The notes under the pieces were generated by a model. It ran no database searches, was not told the DNA's origin, and saw only the letters and a program-made list of their open reading frames with translations. This document shows, in pieces, positions 41,325 through 47,727 of a stretch of 48,000 bases of DNA. The DNA lies in contig MOEI01000024.1 in NCBI GenBank assembly GCA_001889965.1, positions 1 to 48,000 on the forward strand, in the 5' to 3' direction. How positions within the stretch are numbered: the first letter of the stretch is position 1; every line of letters begins with the position of its first letter. The position numbers and the translations under genes are program-made. Source of the DNA: a bacterium CG10_46_32 (lineage in GTDB: Bacteria > Patescibacteriota > Patescibacteriia > UBA2169).

Positions 41325-41348
41325 AAGCCCGCCTCCATGGCGGGCTTT
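41325..41348 (+). terminator. hairpin after rplS
   Basis: AAGCCCGCC and GGCGGGCTT pair around TCCAT with a short T tail. The T run is weak, so termination may be partial. Confidence 0.7.
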
Positions 41349-41354
41349 GAATAA

Positions 41355-41382
41355 TTGATTATTGTGGTTAGTTTGATAGAAT
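41355..41382 (+). promoter_or_regulatory. promoter of the element B/tRNA-Val/tRNA-Leu transcript
   Basis: TTGATT (41355-41360), 16 nt, and TAGAAT (41377-41382). A second possible pair is TTGATA (41373) with TACAAA (41395). Either would place element B at the 5' end of the tRNA precursor. Confidence 0.5.
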
Positions 41383-41421
41383 AGGTAGTGTCCTTACAAA
41401 TTGATAAAAAAAGGCTTTTAC

Positions 41422-41541
41422 AAAATTTCTGTTGGGCTGAGCGTAGCGAAGTTAACGGAAATTTTGAAAGGAGTAAGCAGATGAAGGTCAAAGTGGGGTG
41501 CGCAAGCAGCACACGTAGACCGCACTCTGCTTACGACGCAT
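41422..41541 (+). ncRNA. tRNA-leader structured element, copy B
   Basis: AAAATTTCTG (41422-41431) pairs with CGGAAATTTT (41456-41465). TTGGG (41432-41436) lies opposite TTAA (41452-41455). The linker GAAAGGA follows. The long hairpin has a perfect 9-bp outer stem, GTAAGCAGA (41473) with TCTGCTTAC (41526-41534), middle GGTC/GACC and inner GTGC/GCAC. It ends GACGCAT before tRNA-Val at 41542. Confidence 0.65.
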
Positions 41542-41618
41542 GGGTGCTTAGCTCAGTTGGTTAGAGCGTCTCGTTTACACCGAGAAGGCCTGGGGTTCGA
41601 ATCCCTAAGCACCCACCA
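41542..41618 (+). tRNA. tRNA-Val(TAC)
   Basis: Acceptor GGGTGCT/AGCACCC, anticodon stem TCTCG/CGAGA with loop TTTACAC, and an encoded CCA. It abuts tRNA-Leu with no spacer. Confidence 0.97.
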
Positions 41619-41705
41619 GCCCGGGTGGCGAAATTGGTAGACGCACTACCTTGAGGTGGTAGCGGCCGCAAGGCCTTGCGAGTTCAAATCTCGCCTCGGG
41701 CACCA
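41619..41705 (+). tRNA. tRNA-Leu(GAG)
   Basis: Acceptor GCCCGGG with CTCGGGC, anticodon stem CTACC/GGTAG with loop TTGAGGT, the long variable arm of type II tRNAs, and an encoded CCA. Element E lies directly downstream in the opposite orientation. Confidence 0.96.
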
Positions 41706-41822
41706 CGAGTCATGCAATGCTTTAGCCTTCGCATCCGAGTAAACTCGGATGCTGCGGCCGACGCATTGCCGCCTCTCTAAAATTTTTTCTTAATTCGATC
41801 CGCGAACCCAAGAAAAAATTTT
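41706..41822 (-). ncRNA. structured element, copy E, in reverse orientation
   Basis: Read on the - strand: AAAATTTTTTC pairs with GAAAAAATTTT (perfect, 11 bp), with TTGGG opposite TTAA and a TTCG/CGAA cap stem. The linker AGAGAGGCG follows. The long hairpin has outer GCAATGC/GCATTGC, a GGCC/GGCT middle and a perfect 10-bp inner stem GCATCCGAGT/ACTCGGATGC. It ends at the 3' end of tRNA-Leu but in antisense, so no tRNA follows it in sense. As a convergent hairpin it could end the tRNA transcript. Confidence 0.6.
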
Positions 41823-41844
41823 CAAGATAGTATAAAATAAAAAT

Positions 41845-42093
41845 ATGAGAATTATTTTTGGAATTATCTTGGTACTGGTTGGATTCCTGTTGGTTTGGAA
41901 AACAGAGGCTGTGGTTCGGTTTACTGGGTATAGCAACTGGGCAGAATCAAAGCTTGGCACCATGGGCGGCACACGGTTGATGTGTAAACTGATCGGCTTA
42001 GCATGTATCTTTGCCGGCATGCTTGCCATCACCAATCTTCACCAAGGATTCCTAGAAGGTACAGTTGGTAGATTGTTGAGTCCGGGAATCTAA
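41845..42093 (+). CDS. small two-helix membrane protein
   Basis: This 82-residue protein has two hydrophobic segments: FGIILVLVGFLLVW (about 5-18) and LIGLACIFAGMLAI (about 49-62). I recognise no family. It is flanked by elements E and D. A TATAAA sequence lies about 10 nt before its ATG, consistent with a very short leader. Confidence 0.65.
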   Translation: MRIIFGIILVLVGFLLVWKTEAVVRFTGYSNWAESKLGTMGGTRLMCKLIGLACIFAGMLAITNLHQGFLEGTVGRLLSPGI

Positions 42094-42104
42094 AATGTAT
42101 CCTA

Positions 42105-42212
42105 CAATTTTTTTCTTGGGCTCCACGAACGTGGAGTTAAGAAAAAAATTGAAAGGAAGAGGCGGACAAAGGGTGAAGCGAGCTGTATTCCGGCACGCGC
42201 AACCCGGTATGT
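42105..42212 (+). ncRNA. structured element, copy D, without tRNA
   Basis: CAATTTTTTTC pairs perfectly with GAAAAAAATTG (42105-42115 and 42141-42151). TTGGG lies opposite TTAA, with CTCCAC/GTGGAG closing a GAAC loop. The linker GAAAGGAAGAGG is typical. The long hairpin keeps its middle GGGT/ACCC and inner GCG/CGC parts, but the outer stem and the ACGACG tail are not found and no tRNA follows. It may be a decaying copy that lost its tRNA. Confidence 0.55.
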
Positions 42213-42231
42213 AATATTTAAAAAATTTCTA

Positions 42232-42354
42232 CAAATTGTCCGTTGGGCCGAGCGCAAGCTCGGTTAATGGACAATTTGAAAGGAGTAGGCGAGTGTAAGC
42301 CGAAGCAAACCAGTTTTACTGGTTTGCGCAGGCTGAAGCTCGACTACGACGCGC
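42232..42354 (+). ncRNA. tRNA-leader structured element, copy C
   Basis: AAATTGTCCG (42233-42242) pairs with TGGACAATTT (42268-42277). TTGGG lies opposite TTAA, with a CCGAGC/GCTCGG stem on a GCAA tetraloop. The linker GAAAGGA follows. The long hairpin has outer GTAGGCGAG with CTCGACTAC, middle AAGCC/GGCT and inner GCAAACCAG/CTGGTTTGC. It ends GACGCGC at the tRNA-Ala 5' end. This is the clearest copy. Confidence 0.68.
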
Positions 42355-42430
42355 GGGCCTGTAGCTCAGCTGGTAGAGCAACGCCTTTGCAAGGCGAAGG
42401 TCAGGAGTTCGAGTCTCCTCAGGTCCACCA
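42355..42430 (+). tRNA. tRNA-Ala(TGC)
   Basis: Acceptor GGGCCTG/CAGGTCC, loop TTTGCAA with anticodon TGC, T-loop TTCGAGT, and an encoded CCA. The outermost anticodon-stem pair is an A-A mismatch. Element C directly precedes it and a terminator follows. Confidence 0.95.
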
Positions 42431-42463
42431 AAAAACATCCGTTTATTTAACGGATGTTTTTTG
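42431..42463 (+). terminator. terminator of tRNA-Ala
   Basis: ACATCCGTT and AACGGATGT form a perfect 9-bp stem with loop TATTT and a six-T tail. Confidence 0.92.
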
Positions 42464-42540
42464 GTGAGAAGTATTAAAAAAAATCAGCACTCATTTTGAA
42501 CGAAATCCCAACCAATCACCCCATTTCGTGCAGAACATCA

Positions 42541-44175
42541 TTACTTAAAACTAGACAGGCCCAAGCCAACCGGCTGGGCATATTGTTGCGCTTTTTGCAT
42601 GTCTCCATTCTCGTAATAGTATTTGGCCAAAAAATAATACGCGTCAACGTAACGCGGATTGACCGCGAGTACAGCAAGCCATAGCTGTGCTGCTTCATCT
42701 TTCCTGTCGGTTTGGGAGTACAGAAGCCCTAAATTGAACAGCGCATTGTCGTAGTAGGGATTGATGGTTAATTCATCTTTGTACTCGGCCTCGGCTTTCT
42801 GGTACTCACCCCGGTGAGCGTAAATGAGACCAAGATTGTTATGTGCCATCTTTTCTGTAGGATTCAACGCCAAGGCTTTTTGGTATTCCGGTTCTGCTTG
42901 GTCCGGCATACCGTCTAGATAATACATAGCTCCCAAATTCCTGTGTGCGAGCGGAGAATGGGGCGATCCAACAGCCGCGCTCCGCCAGAACGTCAGGTGG
43001 TCGCTAAAATCCCTGCTGTGCACGACAGTGATGGTAGCAAATAGAATAATAACGGCAGCTGCGGGCAAGAGCGTGGCCTTTTTATTGAAAGAAAAATTTT
43101 TTAACGGTGTCACTTCTAAAAGCACAATCAGTAGGCCGATCACTGGAACGTACATCCGGTGCTCCACAAAATCAGCCACGATTCCCAAATCAGCACGGAT
43201 AAACGAAGGTAGCAAAAACAGTACTAGCCAGGCTGATCCGAATAGTAAAAATCCTAAACGTTTATGGCGCGAGTGCAAGAAGCCGAATACCAGAAACACC
43301 AGGGCAATTATGCCATACAAAAATGTCGTATCCTGAATGATGGGCAATACTGAAAGGTTGAACGGAAACAACGCCTTGCCTAACAGCTGAAGAAAAGCCG
43401 GGAGGTTTGCAAGCAGAGACCAAACTAGCTCGCCTGCGCCTAACGACACAATGTTCCCAAGGGCTAGGTGCCGCGCCAACAGCCAACCAACACCTATCGC
43501 AAACCAACTGATAACCAAAAACTGCTGGCGGTACGTAAAAAAACTTTCCTTCCGTATGAACCAGATATACACTAAGGCCACAACCGGCAATAGTGCGGCT
43601 GTTTCTTTAATTAAGAGCGCGGCCGCAAAAAACAAAAGGTGAATACTATAGTGGATTGCTTTGTTGCTCTCTAAAAATTTAAACAAAAAAATGAATGCTG
43701 CCAGAATGAACACAGCCAACAATGAATCATTGCGCCCAGGCACCCAAGCCACGGCTTGTGTGAGCATCGGGTGCACCGCGAAAAAAAGCGCGGCCAAAAA
43801 CGACGGCTCGCGGCGGTATCCTAATGTGATAAAAAAGAGCAATAGAAGCATTGCAACAATACCATGAAACAGGATATTTGAAGCGTGATATATTGCAGGC
43901 AACATGCCACCCATCTGCGCATCAAGCATAAACGAAACCGTGAGCAATGGACGGTAGTAGGCATCTCCAGCCGAGAAAAAAACATCCTCTTTAAACGCCT
44001 GGCCGATATTGGAAATATCGCTTAAAAAAGAATAATTATTGATAATCAGATCCTGGTCATCAAGATACGTAAAATTAAAAAATAGCGTCTGGCTGTACAG
44101 GGCAAAAATAACGGCGAAAAGCCAAAGGTATGGCCGCCATCCGGAAAGAAAAAAATGTGTAACCCTTGTTTCCAT
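42541..44175 (-). CDS. GT-C-type membrane glycosyltransferase-like protein with TPR tail
   Basis: In this 544-residue protein, residues 1-390 hold about ten to twelve membrane helices. The acidic loop FTYLDDQDLIIN (about 34-45) and YYRPL, AVHPMLTQAVAWVPGRND and VEHRMYVPVIG are as in TMTC/PMT-type proteins. Residues about 410-535 are four TPR repeats (LAHRNLGAMYYLDGMPDQAE and so on). It probably transfers a sugar from a lipid carrier to exported protein. The GT2 gene 9 nt upstream, related to dolichyl-phosphate mannose synthases, could make that lipid-linked donor. Confidence 0.82.
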   Translation of the reverse strand: METRVTHFFLSGWRPYLWLFAVIFALYSQTLFFNFTYLDDQDLIINNYSFLSDISNIGQAFKEDVFFSAGDAYYRPLLTVSFMLDAQMGGMLPAIYHASNILFHGIVAMLLLLFFITLGYRREPSFLAALFFAVHPMLTQAVAWVPGRNDSLLAVFILAAFIFLFKFLESNKAIHYSIHLLFFAAALLIKETAALLPVVALVYIWFIRKESFFTYRQQFLVISWFAIGVGWLLARHLALGNIVSLGAGELVWSLLANLPAFLQLLGKALFPFNLSVLPIIQDTTFLYGIIALVFLVFGFLHSRHKRLGFLLFGSAWLVLFLLPSFIRADLGIVADFVEHRMYVPVIGLLIVLLEVTPLKNFSFNKKATLLPAAAVIILFATITVVHSRDFSDHLTFWRSAAVGSPHSPLAHRNLGAMYYLDGMPDQAEPEYQKALALNPTEKMAHNNLGLIYAHRGEYQKAEAEYKDELTINPYYDNALFNLGLLYSQTDRKDEAAQLWLAVLAVNPRYVDAYYFLAKYYYENGDMQKAQQYAQPVGLGLSSFK

Positions 44176-44184
44176 ATACTGTAG

Positions 44185-44919
44185 TTATTTTCCGACACCG
44201 CGAAACATGCGCCGGAAAAAATAGTTACATGCGACCAGAACTGTACCCAAGCCATAGGTAACGCTGCGCATAAAATTAATACTGGATGCTTCCGGAAAAT
44301 AACGCACCGGCACAGCAATTTCACCAATCCTAAAACCTTTCGCAACCGCCTGGAAAAGAATCTGCGTATCAAACACGAAGTCATCCGAATTACTCATAAA
44401 ATCAATGCCAGATAACACCTCCCGGCGATAGGCCCGCATGCCTGTATGCCATTCGGATAGATTCTGTCCGCTCAACAAATTCTCCAAAAGGGTGAGCGCG
44501 CGATTACCCAGGTACTTATATAATGGCATGCCGCCGGCCAGCGCCTCCTTGTGGCTTCGGATACGCGATCCGAGCATCAGATCGAACATGCCATCCTGGA
44601 TAACGCGTACAAAATGTCCGATCAGCTTTGGATCATACTGGTAATCCGGATGCAACATGACCACAATATCAGCTCCATGTTCAAGCGCCAGTGTATAGCA
44701 CGTTTTCTGATTAGCGCCATACCCCCGATTCTGCTCGTGGCGGTGCACAAACAAACCAAGCTCTTGTGCGATGGCAACAGTTTGATCGTTGCTGCCGTCA
44801 TCAACTAAAAGCACCTCGTCAATCCCCTCTTTGGCAATTTCCGCAACCACGCGCCGCAACGTCTTCTCGGCGTTGTACGCCGGAAGCACCACGATAACTT
44901 TGCAATTTCCGTTACTCAT
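44185..44919 (-). CDS. GT2-family glycosyltransferase, polyprenyl-phosphate sugar synthase-like
   Basis: This 244-residue protein has a GT-A fold: VVLPAYNAEKTLRRVV, the nucleotide-binding VLLVDDGSNDQT and the metal site MLHPDYQYDP. The region SEWHTGMRAYRREVL is the acceptor part typical of dolichyl-phosphate mannose synthase-like proteins. There is no C-terminal membrane domain. It starts the two-gene operon with the GT-C/TPR protein. Confidence 0.9.
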   Translation of the reverse strand: MSNGNCKVIVVLPAYNAEKTLRRVVAEIAKEGIDEVLLVDDGSNDQTVAIAQELGLFVHRHEQNRGYGANQKTCYTLALEHGADIVVMLHPDYQYDPKLIGHFVRVIQDGMFDLMLGSRIRSHKEALAGGMPLYKYLGNRALTLLENLLSGQNLSEWHTGMRAYRREVLSGIDFMSNSDDFVFDTQILFQAVAKGFRIGEIAVPVRYFPEASSINFMRSVTYGLGTVLVACNYFFRRMFRGVGK

Positions 44920-44936
44920 GTAGTGTGTATTCTAAG

Positions 44937-44953
44937 GTAGGTGACTCACCTAC
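44937..44953 (-). promoter_or_regulatory. palindrome between promoter and start of the glycosyltransferase operon
   Basis: GTAGGTGA-C-TCACCTAC is a perfect inverted repeat with a one-base centre. On the - strand a TATAAT box lies about 20 nt upstream of it, so the palindrome falls in the early transcribed region and is a candidate operator. Confidence 0.5.
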
Positions 44954-45044
44954 GTAATCATAGATGATTATAAAACTTACGCAAGCAAAAAAAAGTTGTC
45001 CACAGCTTTACAAAAAAGAAGTATTGTTTTATTTTATTGCGTGC

Positions 45045-45050
45045 TATAAT
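45045..45050 (+). promoter_or_regulatory. -10 box of the Lys/Arg-rich protein gene
   Basis: TATAAT in the context GTGCTATAATAAAA. A -35 is not obvious. The start is about 63 nt upstream of the ATG, so this mRNA has a leader, unlike many neighbours. Confidence 0.5.
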
Positions 45051-45119
45051 AAAAATAATAAAAATTGTGTGACTTAGTCGTGTCGCACAACAAACAAATA
45101 TAAAACGTAACATAAAAAT

Positions 45120-45275
45120 ATGCCAGCACGAAAACGTAAGACCGCTAAGCGGAAAACAGTTGCTAAGCGCAAGCCAGCAAAACGACGCAAGGTTGCTAAG
45201 CGCAAGCCAGCGAAACGAAAAGCAGCTAAGCGCAAGCCAGCGAAACGAAAAGCAGCGAAACGCAAGAAGCGCTAA
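45120..45275 (+). CDS. histone H1-like Lys/Arg-rich protein
   Basis: This 51-residue protein is built almost only of Lys, Arg, Ala, Pro and Val. It has a repeated AKRKPAKRK unit (positions about 15-23, 25-33, 35-43), like the C-terminal tails of histone H1 and chlamydial HC2-type proteins. It should bind DNA or RNA without sequence preference. It has its own -10 box and a strong terminator. The repeated DNA also creates a spurious antisense reading frame. Confidence 0.8.
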   Translation: MPARKRKTAKRKTVAKRKPAKRRKVAKRKPAKRKAAKRKPAKRKAAKRKKR

Positions 45276-45283
45276 AACAAAAA

Positions 45284-45322
45284 TAAAAAACCCGCCAACG
45301 AAAATAGTAGGCGGGTTTTTTA
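45284..45322 (+). terminator. terminator of the H1-like gene
   Basis: AAAACCCGCC and GGCGGGTTTT pair with a 12-nt loop, followed by a T run. 45323-45408 shows no gene. Confidence 0.88.
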
Positions 45323-45408
45323 TTTGCATGCGTCATCCTGAATTTATTTCAAGATCAGATTCTAAAACAAAGCTTGCCCTGAATTTAATTTATGGGTTCA
45401 AAACAGCC

Positions 45409-46689
45409 TCAAAATAGGCTTTTTTGCTTGTTTTTTGCAGATATTTGCTCGTCGGGCACAAACACAGAAACCACCCCATATTCTCCATCATACCCAGGTT
45501 CAATATGCACTTCTCCTTCACGCACACGCCGAACGCCTTCTGCAATTTCGGAAATGCCGAATGCCTCAATGTCTTTAAGTGGTGTTTTCAAAAGCAACGT
45601 AAACTCGTCCGCAATTGAATTGATCATTGCATCATACGTTTCCTGCACGCGCTTGGTTCCTTTTTTCTGTGCGAATGCATCCGCAATAATTTCCTGCAAC
45701 GGCACAATATATTTGAATTCACCAAGTTTTTTTGGTTTGTCACGATCTGCGAGTTCAGAAACGCGGTAATCAACACCAATGGTTAATTGTTTTTTACACT
45801 TTGGACATATGCCTTTTAGTTTTTTTGTTTCCTTTGGTTCGCATGAAAATTTACAATCTCTGTGTCCGTCAAAATGATATTTTCCTTCCTGCGGATAAAA
45901 TTCAATCGTATAAGCAAGCTTATTTTTAGTTGACGCACCTTTACGCAGTGCGGTCTCAATATTTTTTACTGATGGTTTTTCTAATTCTAGAACTGTTGCC
46001 TCGCGCCCTAAATTTGGAAGCGAGTGTGCATCGGAATTTGAAACCAGTGTAATGTTATCTAACTGTGAAAGTCTGCGATTCATGTTTGGATCGCTGGAGA
46101 GACCGGTTTCAATGGCATAAATCTTGGGTGTTAAATCACCAAAACATTCTTCTATAGAATCAAAACCAGACTTGGAGCCGAAAATGGCAAACCACGGCGT
46201 CCACGCATGCGCGGGAATTATGATAAAATCTTTTGACACATCCCAGATGAGCTTTGCCATGTCCGCGACATCCATACCAAGGATAGGCCTGCCATCGGAT
46301 TTGATGTTGCCAATTTTATCTAATTGCTTATTCAACTCCTTAACCTCATCCAATCCAGGTGCCACGATGACAGTATGAATTCTGCGCACTTTGTCGTGCC
46401 GCTTGTAGATGTTGGAAATCTCTGCGGTGATAATAAACTTTGGATCGCGGTCATTTTTAACCGGCACTGCACCAACCATATCGCGACGCTTAAATGAATA
46501 CAACCCACCACCGACAGGCTCCAATTCTTTTTCCATTTCTTTCACATACGCAGGAAACGTAAAATCGCCGGTACCGATAATATCAATGCCCTTAAGACGG
46601 GCGCCGCGGTACAACCCCTCAATATTCAAATCACGGCTCGTTGCGCGCGAGTACCGGGAATGGAGATGCATATCTGTGATGTATTCCAT
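45409..46689 (-). CDS. endonuclease Q (EndoQ)-family PHP protein
   Basis: The protein has 426 residues from ATG 46689; another ATG is at 46710. The PHP domain begins MEYITDMHLHSRYSRATS with the HxH motif. Further metal-site segments are IIGTGDFTFP, IIPAHAWTPWF and LVSNSDAHSLP. A zinc motif CKFSC...CPKCKK lies near 285-305. EndoQ cuts DNA 5' of deaminated bases (uracil, hypoxanthine) and is best known from archaea. I prefer 46689 because TACACT lies 8 nt before it, giving a leaderless mRNA. Confidence 0.85.
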   Translation of the reverse strand: MEYITDMHLHSRYSRATSRDLNIEGLYRGARLKGIDIIGTGDFTFPAYVKEMEKELEPVGGGLYSFKRRDMVGAVPVKNDRDPKFIITAEISNIYKRHDKVRRIHTVIVAPGLDEVKELNKQLDKIGNIKSDGRPILGMDVADMAKLIWDVSKDFIIIPAHAWTPWFAIFGSKSGFDSIEECFGDLTPKIYAIETGLSSDPNMNRRLSQLDNITLVSNSDAHSLPNLGREATVLELEKPSVKNIETALRKGASTKNKLAYTIEFYPQEGKYHFDGHRDCKFSCEPKETKKLKGICPKCKKQLTIGVDYRVSELADRDKPKKLGEFKYIVPLQEIIADAFAQKKGTKRVQETYDAMINSIADEFTLLLKTPLKDIEAFGISEIAEGVRRVREGEVHIEPGYDGEYGVVSVFVPDEQISAKNKQKSLF

Positions 46690-46718
46690 GGAACCTAAGT
46701 GTACCAACATTCTTTAAA

Positions 46719-46755
46719 TTAAAAAAGTCCTTAATGCCAAAACATTAAGGACTTT
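46719..46755 (-). terminator. terminator between the HD hydrolase and EndoQ genes
   Basis: AAAGTCCTTAATG and CATTAAGGACTTT form a perfect 13-bp stem with a T run on the - strand. It ends the HD-domain gene transcript. Confidence 0.9.
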
Positions 46756-46774
46756 ACCCCCAACCGAATCAGAT

Positions 46775-47398
46775 TCAGATGCCCAAGTCTCTCTTAAGCT
46801 CTGCAAGAAATATATACAGAAAGGCTTCCCGTTCTTCTGCCATCCTTCGCGCTGTATATGTGTGAACCCTTTCTTTTACTTTGAGTAGCCGCGTAAAAAA
46901 CAAATCCAAGGCCCACTCCATAGAATCAGGAGCTCTCTTGCCGCAAAACGGATCCGACGGATGGTAGAACGTCATTCCCATTTGGCCTGCAGACGCAAAT
47001 GTTCTCATTACAGCATGTACACCTGTGGCCTCTAAACGGTCCGCATCTTGGAGTATTCTGCCCTCCAAGAAATCAGGAGGCGCCTTCCCCCAGGAACACT
47101 GCACAATTGCGCTGCGAACCATTTCTGTTTTCTCAGCCGGATATCCCGCTTCTTCCAGAATTACCCACACTCTGTTGGCACTCTCTTGAGGCGCCCTGGG
47201 GCTGTCTGGATGATTCTTGGGATAAATAACAACATCATGAAACAACGCAGCTGGGGTTAGTACATCAATATCGCCACCCTCTTCTGCTTGTATTGCTTCG
47301 GCATTCCCGAGTACACGCAATGCATGGAAAAAATCATGCGCAACGTCTGTCGTGGAGCACATAGCACAAGCAATTTGTACCAACTCCGCCTTATCCAT
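46775..47398 (-). CDS. HD-domain phosphohydrolase
   Basis: This 207-residue HD domain has the metal ligands HDFFHALRV (about 21-29), ALFHDVVIYP (His-Asp pair, about 51-60) and LQDADRLEATG. HD proteins of this size resemble YedJ/YfdR-type nucleotide or phosphate-ester hydrolases. The substrate is unknown. The upstream region 47399-47550 carries no clear promoter and contains a copied 5S end. Confidence 0.85.
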   Translation of the reverse strand: MDKAELVQIACAMCSTTDVAHDFFHALRVLGNAEAIQAEEGGDIDVLTPAALFHDVVIYPKNHPDSPRAPQESANRVWVILEEAGYPAEKTEMVRSAIVQCSWGKAPPDFLEGRILQDADRLEATGVHAVMRTFASAGQMGMTFYHPSDPFCGKRAPDSMEWALDLFFTRLLKVKERVHTYTARRMAEEREAFLYIFLAELKRDLGI

Positions 47399-47477
47399 TT
47401 CTTATAACCCTCGGTTGAAGTGAAAGGAGCATAATTTTTATTTGGGAGAATATTATAATAGTAGACATATCATTCTT

Positions 47478-47505
47478 TGTAAATAAAAAGACAGCATAAT
47501 CTTGG
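47478..47505 (-). repeat. duplicated 3' end of the 5S rRNA region
   Basis: AAATAAAAAGACAGCATAAT with the following CTTGGC is present at 47480-47505 and again at 47533-47558, where it is the 5S 3' end and its terminator. The copy lies 53 nt away and has no rest of the 5S gene, so it looks like a partial tandem duplication or the scar of a lost second 5S copy. Confidence 0.7.
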
Positions 47506-47552
47506 CCCGGTCCTCCTGCCTTCGAGTTATGGAAATAAAAAGACAGCATAAT

Positions 47553-47669
47553 CTTGGCGGCGACCTACTCTCCCAACACCCCAAGGGTGTAGTACCATCG
47601 GCGCTGGCGGGCTTAACTGCTGTGTTCGGAATGGGAACAGGTGTACCCCCGCCGCACAGACCACCAAGA
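47553..47669 (-). rRNA. rrf: 5S ribosomal RNA
   Basis: On the - strand it starts CTTGGTGG and ends CCGCCAAG, forming helix I. CCCATTCCGAACACAGCAGTTAAG, of which CCCATTCCGAACAC and AGTTAAG are the universal parts, lies inside. Outside, AAAGACAGCATA and TATGCTGTCTTT form an extended processing stem followed by T residues, which may double as the terminator of the 23S-5S transcript. Confidence 0.95.
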
Positions 47670-47727
47670 CTATGCTGTCTTTTGTAACAATTTTGGAAAC
47701 GAGAATCAAAAACGCTTCACCACTTAA

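Noticed and set aside
44958-45329. 123-codon frame on the - strand rich in Phe, Leu and Ala with repeats
   Set aside because: It is the antisense of the repetitive Lys/Arg-rich gene and crosses that gene's terminator.
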